Part shown: positions 17,052-25,087 of the stretch, piece by piece
Layout of the letters: the number at the start of each line of letters is the position of its first letter
Numbering within the stretch: the first letter of the stretch is position 1
From: JBCBAP01 sp038532435
GTDB taxonomy: Bacteria > Pseudomonadota > Alphaproteobacteria > Rhodobacterales > Rhodobacteraceae
Direction of reading: 5' to 3'
Assembly: GCA_038532435.1 (NCBI GenBank)
Contig: JBCBAP010000012.1
Span: forward strand, 13,745-77,744
DNA length: 64,000 bases
Made by a program: the position numbers and the translations under genes
The notes under the pieces: model-generated
What the model was told of the DNA's origin: nothing
The model's input: only the letters and a program-made list of their open reading frames with translations
Databases searched by the model: none

Positions 17052-18446
17052 ATGACCAAGCTGACTTTCGCCGCGCCGACCGGGGACGCGATCCCTCTTT
17101 GGCTTCTCGATCCGGATACGGTTGAGGCCTGGATCGACGGTTTGCCCGAGACATCGCGCGGCTGGGTCACGGCACACGGGTTTGCGGGCAAACTGGGCGA
17201 ACGGCTTGCCCTGCCCGGGCCCGACGGCGGTCTGGGTGGTGTGGCGATCGGAATGGGCACGTCTCAGGCGCGCAGCCGCGGTCGCTTCGCACTCGCGGCA
17301 CATCGGGCCGCCCTGCCGAAAGGAACCTATCGCCTCGATGTCCACGCGGACGGGCTCGATCTTTCGCAGGAGGCCCTTGGCTGGCTGCTCGCCGGGTATC
17401 GCTTCGACCGGTATGCGACGGCCTCCGCGCCGGAGGCGCAGCTTGTCGCGCCGGAAGGAACGGATGCCGCGCGGCTCGAGACCATCGCCGCCGGCGCGTC
17501 CCTCACCCAGACGCTCATTAACACGCCCGCCAGCGATCTGGGACCCGAAGCGCTCGAGGCTGCGGCGCGGGACCTTGCGGAGACGTTCGGGGCGTCGTTC
17601 TCGGCCACCGTCGGCGATGCCCTGATCGAAAAGAACTTCCCCATGATCCACGCGGTCGGGCGCGCGTCCGATCGGGCACCACGCTTGCTTGACATGGGAT
17701 GGGGGAACCCCGCGCATCCCAAGGTTACGATCGTCGGCAAAGGCGTGTGTTTCGACACCGGCGGGCTCAACCTCAAGCCCGGCTCCTCCATGGGCCTGAT
17801 GAAGAAGGACATGGGTGGTGCGGCCCACGCGCTCGGGCTTGCCCACATGATCATGGCGCAGAACCTGCCGGTGCGCCTGCGCGTGCTGGTCCCCGCAGTG
17901 GAGAACTCCGTCTCCGCCGGCGCGTTCCGCCCGCAGGACATCCTGACATCCCGCAAGGGGCTGACCGTTGAGGTCAACAACACGGATGCGGAGGGACGTC
18001 TCGTCCTCGCCGATGCACTCGCGCTTGCGGATGAGGAGGCCCCGGCGCTGATGCTGTGCCTTGCGACGCTTACGGGTGCCGCGCGGGTCGCTCTCGGGCC
18101 CGACCTGCCCCCGTTCTTCACCGATGACGAGACGTTGGCGCGCGATATCGGGCGCGCGGCACACGCCGCGGCGGATCCGCTCTGGCGCATGCCATTGTGG
18201 CAGCCCTACGAGAAAATGATCGAGCCGGGGATTGCCGATCTCGACAACGCGCCCGCAGGCGGGGCCGGGGCGATCACGGCGGCACTGTTCCTGCGCCGGT
18301 TCGTGGAGCGGGCGGAGAGCTTCGCCCATTTCGATCTGTACGGCTGGACTCCCTCCCCCCTGCCCGCCCGACCGAAGGGGGGTGCCTGCCAGGGCATCCG
18401 TGCCCTGTTCGAGGTCGTTGAGACCCGTTTCGGGAGCGCCCCATGA
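17052..18446 (+). CDS. leucyl aminopeptidase family protein (M17)
   Basis: A 464-residue cytoplasmic metallo-aminopeptidase. KGVCFDTGGLNLKP and MKKDMGGAAH carry the lysine and aspartate metal ligands, and NNTDAEGRLVLADAL is the diagnostic M17 signature with the catalytic arginine. The N-terminal domain (1-150) is more variable, as is usual. Its stop overlaps by 4 bases the start of an NlpC/P60 hydrolase, so the two proteins are probably made together. A role in peptide or murein-peptide turnover is inferred from that pairing. Confidence 0.95.
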   Translation: MTKLTFAAPTGDAIPLWLLDPDTVEAWIDGLPETSRGWVTAHGFAGKLGERLALPGPDGGLGGVAIGMGTSQARSRGRFALAAHRAALPKGTYRLDVHADGLDLSQEALGWLLAGYRFDRYATASAPEAQLVAPEGTDAARLETIAAGASLTQTLINTPASDLGPEALEAAARDLAETFGASFSATVGDALIEKNFPMIHAVGRASDRAPRLLDMGWGNPAHPKVTIVGKGVCFDTGGLNLKPGSSMGLMKKDMGGAAHALGLAHMIMAQNLPVRLRVLVPAVENSVSAGAFRPQDILTSRKGLTVEVNNTDAEGRLVLADALALADEEAPALMLCLATLTGAARVALGPDLPPFFTDDETLARDIGRAAHAAADPLWRMPLWQPYEKMIEPGIADLDNAPAGGAGAITAALFLRRFVERAESFAHFDLYGWTPSPLPARPKGGACQGIRALFEVVETRFGSAP

Positions 18447-19291
18447 CGTTCGATCCGCGCCTTGTGCCCGCCCGCGCCGACGTCGCCGCAGCTCATCTGG
18501 AGGGAGAGGTCACGGCGGAGCGTTTTGTCGAGGGGCGTCACATGCAGGTGGCAACCGCGATCCTGCCCCTTACCTCCGGTCCCGATCCGGAGGCTTCCTT
18601 CGCCAGCCAGCTCCTGCTCGGGGAACGGTTCACGGTCTATGATCACGACGACACGACCGGGCTTTCCTGGGGTCAGTCCAAAGGCGACGGCTATGTCGGC
18701 CACGTACCCGCCGCAGGGTTGGAGCCGGTGGCCGAGGATCCGACCCACCACATAACGGCCCTCCTCACGCATCTTTATCCCGAGCCGGACATGAAAACCC
18801 GTCCCTTCGACGCTTTGCCTTTTCTGGCGCAGGTTACTGTCGTGGGTCAGGAGGGGCGGTTTCTGGAGGTAGGTCAGGGCGGCTTTCTCCCCGCGCGGCA
18901 CGCGGAGGCGGGGGCACCGGAGGCCAATGACTGGGTCGCGACGGCGGAGCGGTTCGCTGGCCTTCCCTACCTCTGGGGCGGGCGGTCGTCGCTCGGCCTC
19001 GACTGCTCCGCTCTTGTTCAGTTGGCTTGTCAGGGGGCAGGCAGGGATTGCCCGAGGGACTCGGACATGCAGGCTGGCATCGGATCGGAAGTGGATCCGG
19101 ATGGCCCCCTCGCCCGCGGCGATCTGGTCTGCTGGAAGGGCCATATCGGGATCATGCGCGACAGCACCACCCTCCTGCACGCGAACGCGTTTCACATGGC
19201 GGTGGCGTCCGAACCGCTCGACTTCGCTCGCGACCGGATCAAGGCCTCCGAGGGTCTGGCGTTGACAACGGTGCGGCGGCTTCCTGACTAG
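18443..19291 (+). CDS. NlpC/P60 family cysteine hydrolase with SH3-like domain
   Basis: A 282-residue protein. Residues about 30-150 hold two SH3-like segments (GERFTVYDHDDTTGLSWGQ, DGYVGHVP). The catalytic domain begins at FAGLPYLWGGRSSLGLDCSALVQ, with Cys188 as nucleophile, His234 in KGHIGIM and a third polar residue near His246. These enzymes cut gamma-D-Glu-diaminopimelate-type peptides of peptidoglycan. No signal peptide is visible, which suggests recycling of cell-wall peptides in the cytoplasm. It is coupled to the M17 gene by an ATGA overlap and its end overlaps the convergent protease gene by 4 bases. Confidence 0.92.
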   Translation: MTFDPRLVPARADVAAAHLEGEVTAERFVEGRHMQVATAILPLTSGPDPEASFASQLLLGERFTVYDHDDTTGLSWGQSKGDGYVGHVPAAGLEPVAEDPTHHITALLTHLYPEPDMKTRPFDALPFLAQVTVVGQEGRFLEVGQGGFLPARHAEAGAPEANDWVATAERFAGLPYLWGGRSSLGLDCSALVQLACQGAGRDCPRDSDMQAGIGSEVDPDGPLARGDLVCWKGHIGIMRDSTTLLHANAFHMAVASEPLDFARDRIKASEGLALTTVRRLPD

Positions 19292-19983
19292 AGCGGTGCG
19301 AACCGGTAGCGGTGCAACTCCGCACCGTGGCTATGCAGCCAGCCGCGATGGCTCTCATAGTCCGGGCAGAGCTCCCGGACGATCCGCCAGAAGGCGGGCG
19401 CGTGGTTCATCTCCTCCAGATGCGCCACCTCGTGGGCGACAACATAGTCGAGGATCTCCGGCGGGGCGAGGAACAGGCGCCAGGATAGCATGATGTTCCC
19501 CTCCGTCGTGCAGGACCCCCAGCGGGAACGTGTGTCTCTCAGCGTGATCCGGGAAACCGACCGGCCGATGCGCGCCGCATGATGATCCGCGGCGGCGGCC
19601 ACCCGATCTCGCGCCCCGTGCTTGATCCAGGCAAGCACCCGGGCGCCGACCCGGGCCTCCTGCCCGGGAACGTGTAGCCGGTCGCCCTCCAGCCGCAGCG
19701 GTCCGACGGCCGACCTGGTGATGACAGACATGCGCCCCTCGATAGGAAGGTTGCTGCCGGGGCCCACGACAACCGGTGCTGGGGCCCGCGTCTGCGCCTC
19801 CCGCAACCAGGCGGTTCGCTCATCGAGGAAAGCATCAACCGTGCGGCGTCCCACCCGGGCTGGCACGGTCAGTACGGCCGCCCCATCCACTGAAGACACC
19901 CGCAGGGTCAGCCGGCGGGCCCTGGCGGACCGGCGCACGGCGACGGTGATCGGAGGGGATCCAACTGTCAGCGTCTCTGTCAT
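19288..19983 (-). CDS. YgjP-like (DUF45/M48-type) metallopeptidase
   Basis: A 231-residue protein with VVAHEVAHLEEMNHAPAFW: H184, E185 and H188 form the HExxH zinc site and H194 is a further family residue. The phrase SRWGSCTTEGNIMLSWRL upstream is diagnostic of the DUF45/YgjP family. The N-terminal third (RARRLTLRVSSVDGAAVLTVP) matches too. The substrate is not known. It converges with the NlpC/P60 gene with a 4-base overlap and is followed on the same strand by nothing within the unit. Confidence 0.92.
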   Translation of the reverse strand: MTETLTVGSPPITVAVRRSARARRLTLRVSSVDGAAVLTVPARVGRRTVDAFLDERTAWLREAQTRAPAPVVVGPGSNLPIEGRMSVITRSAVGPLRLEGDRLHVPGQEARVGARVLAWIKHGARDRVAAAADHHAARIGRSVSRITLRDTRSRWGSCTTEGNIMLSWRLFLAPPEILDYVVAHEVAHLEEMNHAPAFWRIVRELCPDYESHRGWLHSHGAELHRYRFAPL

Positions 19984-20025
19984 GTGGGGACCCTGCAGGT
20001 CCGGTGCCGCGCTGTCGAGAGGTGT

Positions 20026-21300
20026 CTACTCGGCCGCCTGCACATGCGCCCCGCGCACCATCAACCGCTTCGCCCGGATGAAGTCGCGGACCTTCGGCTG
20101 GATGTACTGCCGCCAGCGGGAGCCGTTGAAGACACCGTAGTGCCCGACCTTGGCCTGCACATAGTGTTCCTTGCGCGCATCCGGCAGGTTCGGGCACAGT
20201 GCATGCGCCGCCTCCGTCTGGCCCAGCCCGGTTATGTCATCCTTCTCCCCCTCGATGGTCAGAAGAGCGATGTCGGTGATCGCAGCAGGCTCCACAAGAC
20301 GCCCGCGGTAGCGGTATTCACCGACCGCAAGCAACCGCTTCTGAAACACGCGCTCGATGGTCTGCAGGTAGAACGCGGCGTCCAGATCCATGACAGCCAT
20401 GTACTCGTCATAGAAGGTCCGGTGTGCCGCAGCGCTATCTCCGTCCCCTTTCACGAGGTTGCGGAAGTGCTCAAGATGCGCATCCACGTGCCGGTCGAGG
20501 TTCATGGACATGAACCCCGAAAGCTGCAGGAACCCGGGATAGACCCGGCGCAGGAACCCCGGATTGGGGAACGGCACGATCTTGACCACATTGTTCTCAA
20601 ACCAGCCCAGCGGGCGGGAGGTTGCGAGGGTGTTCGGCTCTTTCGGATTGCATGCCGTGTCGATCGGTGAGCCCATCAGGGTGATAGAGGCCGGCCGGCA
20701 CGGATCATTGTCCATCGCCATCAGCGCGGACGCGGCGAGCACGGGCACACCGGGCTGGCACACCGCCATGATAGACGGACGCTCCCCTTCCTGAGACAGG
20801 AACTGGCAGAACTCGATGATGTAGTCGACATAGTCGTCAAGATCGAACCCACCGCGGGAAAGCGGCACGTCCCGCGCATCGACCCAGTCCGTAATGTAGA
20901 CGTCGTGCTCTGGCAGCATCTTCTCCACGGTGCCCCGGAGGAGGGTCGCGAAGTGACCGGACATGGGCGCGACGATCAAGACCTTCGGGTCGTTGCGCGC
21001 CTTTGCAAAGGTCGCGTCCCGGCGGAAATGGATCAGGTCGCAGAATGGCAGCGACAGGACGGACTCCTCGACGACCGGCACCATCTCTCCGGACACCTCG
21101 GTTTCCGTCAGTCCGAACTCGGGCTTGCCGTATCGGCGGGTCGCGTTGATGAACATCTCGAACGCCGCTGCCGTCGCCCGGGCCCCGTAGGTTTGGGAGA
21201 AGGGATTGAGCGGGCTCGACAGAACCTCCCGGCCGACACGAGCCGCCTGCCGCATGGGCGAAATCGCAGCGTGAGTCATCTCGTAGGCGTGATAGAGCAT
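20026..21300 (-). CDS. phaZ: intracellular polyhydroxyalkanoate depolymerase
   Basis: A 424-residue enzyme that mobilises stored PHA. The start MLYHAYEMTHAAISPMR is the usual family N-terminus. The active-site phrase MAVCQPGVPVLAASAL places the catalytic cysteine at C181, in the VCQP form typical of intracellular depolymerases of native granules. The C-terminal VGHYGVFNGSRWR carries the catalytic histidine. In this bacterial group phaZ is often next to phaC; here the upstream side instead holds a tRNA and an IS relic. Repeated TTGCGC/GCGCAA half-sites lie just upstream. Confidence 0.94.
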   Translation of the reverse strand: MLYHAYEMTHAAISPMRQAARVGREVLSSPLNPFSQTYGARATAAAFEMFINATRRYGKPEFGLTETEVSGEMVPVVEESVLSLPFCDLIHFRRDATFAKARNDPKVLIVAPMSGHFATLLRGTVEKMLPEHDVYITDWVDARDVPLSRGGFDLDDYVDYIIEFCQFLSQEGERPSIMAVCQPGVPVLAASALMAMDNDPCRPASITLMGSPIDTACNPKEPNTLATSRPLGWFENNVVKIVPFPNPGFLRRVYPGFLQLSGFMSMNLDRHVDAHLEHFRNLVKGDGDSAAAHRTFYDEYMAVMDLDAAFYLQTIERVFQKRLLAVGEYRYRGRLVEPAAITDIALLTIEGEKDDITGLGQTEAAHALCPNLPDARKEHYVQAKVGHYGVFNGSRWRQYIQPKVRDFIRAKRLMVRGAHVQAAE

Positions 21301-21324
21301 GCTCGTCCTCAATTGCCCTGGGTC

Positions 21325-21355
21325 GCGCAATTTTCTTGCGCCTTCGCATGCGCAA
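21325..21355. promoter_or_regulatory. three alternating GCGCAA/TTGCGC half-sites upstream of phaZ
   Basis: GCGCAA at 21325-21330, TTGCGC at 21336-21341 and GCGCAA at 21350-21355 form two overlapping inverted repeats sharing the middle arm, with 5- and 8-base spacers. They sit 25-55 bases upstream of the phaZ start. GC-rich TGC-containing sites are bound by PhaR-type regulators of PHA genes, so an operator is plausible. No regulator gene is in the window. Confidence 0.4.
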
Positions 21356-21585
21356 AAACATCACGAAACCGCGGCTATTGCAACTGCGTAACAGTTTTAC
21401 ACAGCGATCGTTGATTGAGCGTTACAGCACCGTGAAGGCGACAGTGTGGCGAGGTTTTCAAGGGTTCTCCGCCCGCTGGTGGCGCCCCGCGATGACACAC
21501 GTCTTAGTTGCACTGCATCGAAAAGGGCTCCGGCGACCACCCGACTTGAACTCGCCCCAATCCCCTGCTACCTCCTCGCCGTCGG

Positions 21586-21661
21586 GCCGGTCTAGCTCAG
21601 CTGGTAGAGCAACTGATTTGTAATCAGTGGGTCGGGGGTTCGAGTCCCTCGACCGGCACCA
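21586..21661 (+). tRNA. tRNA-Thr (anticodon TGT)
   Basis: A complete cloverleaf of 76 bases including an encoded CCA. The acceptor stem GCCGGTC pairs with GACCGGC, the D-arm is GCTCAGCTGGTAGAGC, the anticodon stem ACTGA/TCAGT holds loop TTTGTAA with anticodon TGT at 21619-21621, and the T-arm is GTCGGGGGTTCGAGTCCCTCGAC-like with the GGTTCGAGTCC consensus. It reads ACA threonine codons. An IS3 relic begins about 160 bases downstream. Confidence 0.97.
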
Positions 21662-21818
21662 CACACCTCCTCAACAGCCTGCGACAGGATGCGGGTAGCA
21701 TTCGTCTCTGGTGCGTGTGCGCGGCGGCAGACAGGCGGGGAATTCTCCTGCCCTGTTTGCGTGGACACGCCTCAGAGGCTTTCGCACCACGTCAGGCGCG
21801 TTCGATGGAAATCAGGAG

Positions 21819-22171
21819 CGGCGACGTTCTCCGGACGTCTTCAGACGCGAGGCAGTCGTCCGGGTCCGCACCAGCGTCCTGACACGTAGTCGCGTGGTCG
21901 ATGATCCGGGGCGGCGCGAAGCGGTGCTGAGGCGGTGGATCGGCCAGCGCGCCGTGCGCAACCGGATCGCACGTCTCATGCGGGCATATGGCCTGCGAGT
22001 ACGAGAAGAGATACCGTGCTGCTGGAGAGCCCTTTTACGCTTTCAAGGTCGAGCGTGTGAACCACCGCCGACCCCACAACAGACGACGCGCACAGGGACC
22101 TGTTCGCCAAATTCGACGGCTCCCAAGACTATAGGCGCCTGACGTCCGCAATAGGCTTAAAGCCTCCACCC
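21819..22171 (+). pseudogene. degenerate IS3-family transposase remnant (OrfA + OrfB pieces)
   Basis: Three blocks match the IS3 pattern in order. RRRSPDVFRREAVVRVRTS and LTRSRVVDDPGRREAVLRRW (from 21819) look like the N-terminal helix-turn-helix of OrfA. NRIARLMRAYGLR is the start of OrfB. EPFYAFKVERVNHRR (frame of 22021), then AHRDLFAKFDGS and YRRLTSAIGLKPPP after a +1 frameshift near 22088, match the OrfB C-terminus (family form: ESFF..LKVERV..R.....ARRDLF.YIE.FYN..R.HSALGY.SP). The DDE catalytic core is deleted and the frame broken, so it is an old, inactive relic. Confidence 0.65.
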
Positions 22172-22261
22172 AAAGTCGAGCACATGGCGGTCGGACCCCA
22201 TCCACTGATACGTGAGAGGACTTCGTAAGCTTCTCACGCGCACTGCTGCAACGATGGCTCT

Positions 22262-23479
22262 TCAGGATTGACGCTCGCCACGTGAGCGCCTGAGCCATGC
22301 CGCCCAGAGGGCGAACAGCAACGCCAATCCTGATGCAGCGAGCATGAGTGAGAGCAACGTAGAAGCGCCGTTGGTGTCCGGCATGAGACTGCCGGTTGCC
22401 GCTGTCACAACGGCACCCCCTGCAACAATGAGGGCTCCGCTCAGCCCCGCCGCGCTTCCGGCAAGATCGGATCGAACCGACAGTGCTCCTGCATTGCTTC
22501 CAGGCATGGTGATCCCGTTCCCGAGGCCGACAAAAATGGTGCTGGCAAAGAGCAGCTCCACTGACATGATCCCCAACACAAGCAACATCAATCCACCCGA
22601 AAGGCCCGCACAGGCCACAACCCTGCCTGCGATCATGACAGTTGTCGGCTGAAGGGCCTTTCCAAAGCGACCGGCCAGAAACCCTCCGATCATGAAGCCG
22701 ACGGTGATCGACCCGATGTAAAACCCAAGCTCGGCAGTCGTCACATTGAACATGGATTGGGCCACAAGCGGGGCTCCCGTCAGAAAGATGTAGAAGGCGC
22801 CAACGGAGAAGGTGCTGCAGAGCGCATAGGCCCAGAAGAGGGGCTCCCGGGCAAGAGCAGTCGCGCGAGGCTCCGGCGGGTCAGACGTTCCTGCCCCGTG
22901 CGGCCTCGTCTCACCGAGATCGCCCCAGCACAGCAACAGCAGACCCACGCCTGCGACAGCGTAGAACGCAAAGACGGACCGCCATCCGAAGGCGGTATCC
23001 AGCACGCCTCCCAACATTGGACCGATCATCGGAGCAATTGCCATGGACATGCCGAGGTAGCCGATCAGGCTCACAGCCTCTCGTTCGGAGCGTGTGTCCC
23101 GAACGATCGCAAGCGAAAGCGCATAACCCCCGATGATCCCGCCCTGAAGCATCCGGAAAAGCAGGAAGTTCTCGATGCTCGAAGCGACAGTGCACCCGAC
23201 AGAAGCGACTGCGAACACGAGCAAAGCCACCAGTAGCACCGGTCGCCTGCCGATACGATCTGACATCGGACCGATAATGAGCTGGATGAGTGCCGTGATG
23301 GCCAGGTACCCGGACACCGCCCAACTCACCGTGCCGTAGTCTGTTTCGAGATCGACCGCGATGTTCGCAAGAGACGGCAGGAACATGTTGAGCGACATGG
23401 GTGAGAACCCGGTCAGCAGGATCAACGTGATCACGTGGGGCGCTGTTCTTGTGCGGTACATCTTGGTTCTCTGAGCCAT
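22262..23479 (-). CDS. Bcr/CflA-family drug efflux MFS transporter
   Basis: A 405-residue, 12-helix major facilitator of the drug:H+ antiporter-1 (Bcr/CflA) group. The N-terminal domain contains NMFLPSLANIAVDL, GPMSDRIGRRPVLL (motif A between helices 2 and 3) and RMLQGGIIGGYALSLAIVRD, all typical of Bcr. It is expected to export antibiotics or other toxic compounds across the inner membrane. The ATG at 23479 directly follows the T-run of an intrinsic terminator and has no good Shine-Dalgarno of its own; M7 (23461) is an alternative. A leader ORF and competing hairpins upstream indicate attenuation control. Confidence 0.93.
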   Translation of the reverse strand: MAQRTKMYRTRTAPHVITLILLTGFSPMSLNMFLPSLANIAVDLETDYGTVSWAVSGYLAITALIQLIIGPMSDRIGRRPVLLVALLVFAVASVGCTVASSIENFLLFRMLQGGIIGGYALSLAIVRDTRSEREAVSLIGYLGMSMAIAPMIGPMLGGVLDTAFGWRSVFAFYAVAGVGLLLLCWGDLGETRPHGAGTSDPPEPRATALAREPLFWAYALCSTFSVGAFYIFLTGAPLVAQSMFNVTTAELGFYIGSITVGFMIGGFLAGRFGKALQPTTVMIAGRVVACAGLSGGLMLLVLGIMSVELLFASTIFVGLGNGITMPGSNAGALSVRSDLAGSAAGLSGALIVAGGAVVTAATGSLMPDTNGASTLLSLMLAASGLALLFALWAAWLRRSRGERQS

Positions 23480-23485
23480 AAAAAC

Positions 23486-23512
23486 AAAAAAGCCCCCGAG
23501 AATGTCGGGGGC
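23486..23512 (-). terminator. intrinsic terminator of the efflux-gene attenuator
   Basis: On the minus strand GCCCCCGA (23512-23505), loop CATTC and TCGGGGGC (23499-23492) form a perfect 8-bp GC stem followed by TTTTTTGTTTTT (23491-23480). It lies between the leader ORF and the MFS start, only six bases before the ATG. It can only function as a conditional stop for the efflux gene. Confidence 0.88.
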
Positions 23513-23556
23513 GCATGGAGACGGATATGGAAAACCCTATCGGACCATGCACCTCC
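23507..23556 (-). promoter_or_regulatory. antiterminator hairpin competing with the terminator
   Basis: On the minus strand GGAGGTGCATGG (23556-23545, inside the leader ORF) can pair with CCATGCGCCCCC (23518-23507): eleven pairs out of twelve, with one G-U and one A-C mismatch. The 3' arm takes six of the eight bases of the terminator's 5' arm, so the two hairpins exclude each other. A ribosome reaching the leader stop codon would cover the 5' arm and favour termination; one stalled earlier would leave it free. Confidence 0.65.
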
Positions 23557-23587
23557 TGCTTGCTACGGTGACGAAATTGAAGGTCAT
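23537..23587 (-). CDS. leader peptide of the efflux attenuator (16 residues)
   Basis: An ORF encoding MTFNFVTVASRRCMVR, ending in TAG at 23537. It has a strong AAGGAG Shine-Dalgarno seven bases before its ATG, better than that of the efflux gene itself. Its last codons form the 5' arm of the antiterminator. No run of one regulatory amino acid is present, so sensing of slowed translation by a ribosome-targeting drug is more likely than amino-acid sensing; this is inference. An internal AGGAGG-TGC-ATG could also start a three-codon ORF (MVR). Confidence 0.68.
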   Translation of the reverse strand: MTFNFVTVASRRCMVR

Positions 23588-23608
23588 GGTTCCACTCCTT
23601 TGAATGCG

Positions 23609-23637
23609 AGCCTAGTCAGCTCGACCGAAGGTGGCAA
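23609..23637 (-). promoter_or_regulatory. candidate promoter for the leader/efflux transcript
   Basis: On the minus strand TTGCCA (23637-23632, five of six consensus bases) is followed after 17 bases by TAGGCT (23614-23609, a weak -10). The start point would fall near 23602, right before the leader Shine-Dalgarno. The match is modest and unsupported by other evidence. Confidence 0.35.
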
Positions 23638-24028
23638 TGCGCAAAACCGACACTCGCCATCCTCCCGCAACTCGTCAGGTCTACCTTCCTTGCGGTTTAC
23701 GGTGGTGACCTAGGTGCCACGGCTCGATCACTCCAGAGCCACGGGCCGGTCGGGTCAATCCGATTGGCTGAGCGGTGGTGTCTGTCCTCCCAGCACACCG
23801 CATGGTCCCACCCTTTGTCCAGTCGAGCTCGTCATGCTCGGGACTCAGTCGAACTTGGGCCCCACCGCACCGACGGCCTGTCGTGATCCGCGCGCGGGCG
23901 GAAATGGGGCTGGCCTAGACGCATATGCGTCAGCCCCCCGTCCGTTCAGCGTCGACACGGAGTTGCAACCGCACCCGATGCCAGACATCCGCTTGCGGCG
24001 ACAGAACCTCGCGAGCACGAAGAAGGCG
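23638..24028. other. gene-poor stretch between efflux leader and AraC gene
   Basis: About 390 bases with only short unconvincing frames on both strands and no recognised repeat or RNA. It separates two minus-strand genes and must hold the promoter region of the efflux leader transcript. A GTCGAC-rich, CATATGCGTC-containing patch lies near 23920. I see no gene here. Confidence 0.5.
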
Positions 24029-24922
24029 CTAGGCGACATCCGCCGAAATCTGCTGAGCTTTGCCCCATTGCCTGGGTGACTGCCCGTACATGCGCTTGAA
24101 CTCCCGGCTGAACTGCGACGGGCTGGCGTAACCGACGCGCATGGCCGCCTCGTTCACCGTCATGCCTCCCGCAATCTTCATCGCAGCGTGGTTGAGGCGC
24201 ATGGATTTCACGAACTGGATCGGGGCCATTGTTGTGACCTCTTTGAACTTACGATGGAACGCGGCCCGGCTCATGCCCGCCCGACCCGCCATCTCATCGA
24301 TGGAGACCGGCGCATCGAGATGTGACGAGACGTATGCGATGGACCGTGCGATGGCGTTCCCCGCACCGAACGCCTGCCGTGCAAAAGTGCCCGCCTCCCC
24401 CTTCAGGATCGCGTAGTAGAGTTCACGTAACCGCGCCTCCCCCAGGACGGCCGTATCCGTCCGACTGCCCTCGAGCTGCAGAAGTCGCAGGAGCGCTTCG
24501 GCAAAGCCCGTGTCCCATTGCGAGAGCCTGATCCCTTGAGCTCGCAAGCTTCCCGTCGCTGCGGGCAGACTGCTTCCGGCACTCTCCATCTCAACGGCCA
24601 GCGCGGTCATCACGCGCTGGTCCAATGTGATCAGAACGCCCAAAAGCGGTGTTTCGGGGGACGCCGCCGGGGTCCCAGCCTTGACAGGCATCGACATGGG
24701 GCAGCACAGATACCGGCTTTCGTCGTAGACATGCCTGCGCCCATCAAGAACCACTTCCTTGGATCCGCTGAGAAGGGCCACAACGCATGGTTCGTAGACC
24801 GCGGGAACGCACGGAATTGCCTGCGTTGCCCGAAACAGCTGCACCCCCGGGATACCGCTCTCTGTCAGACCATCCGCATCTGTCCGGGCGGCGATAACGC
24901 GCTTGATCTCGTACTTGCTCAT
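24029..24922 (-). CDS. AraC-family transcriptional regulator (AraC_N type)
   Basis: A 297-residue regulator. The N-terminal domain (VYEPCVVALLSGSKEVVLDGRRHVYD and YLCCPMSMPVKAG) is the AraC_N type rather than a cupin of the classical kind. The two C-terminal helix-turn-helix units include MAGRAGMSRAAFHRKFKEVTTM and AAMRVGYASPSQFSREFKRMYG. It is divergent from an SDR gene (165 bases between starts), a frequent pairing in proteobacteria in which the regulator controls the oxidoreductase, often in response to aldehydes or electrophiles. Confidence 0.92.
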   Translation of the reverse strand: MSKYEIKRVIAARTDADGLTESGIPGVQLFRATQAIPCVPAVYEPCVVALLSGSKEVVLDGRRHVYDESRYLCCPMSMPVKAGTPAASPETPLLGVLITLDQRVMTALAVEMESAGSSLPAATGSLRAQGIRLSQWDTGFAEALLRLLQLEGSRTDTAVLGEARLRELYYAILKGEAGTFARQAFGAGNAIARSIAYVSSHLDAPVSIDEMAGRAGMSRAAFHRKFKEVTTMAPIQFVKSMRLNHAAMKIAGGMTVNEAAMRVGYASPSQFSREFKRMYGQSPRQWGKAQQISADVA

Positions 24923-25087
24923 ACAAGTGATCTAGACGGCCCACGTCGTTCCAGGCAAGCACATGATACAATCAGGCAAGACTTGGCGACGATCACGTCT
25001 GTTTCACCATCTTCCTGAGAGTTATCTGCAGATCGAAGACGACAGCAGCTCGCGCAGCCCAACGCCGGCGCAAGACGGAGCAAGGAA

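Noticed and set aside
16857..18329. 490-codon reverse frame over the aminopeptidase gene
   Set aside because: The plus-strand gene has complete M17 motifs; the reverse product is arginine-rich and patternless.
21711..22142. 143-codon frame downstream of the tRNA as an intact gene
   Set aside because: It matches only pieces of IS3 OrfA/OrfB, and the rest of OrfB continues in other frames, so it is a relic.
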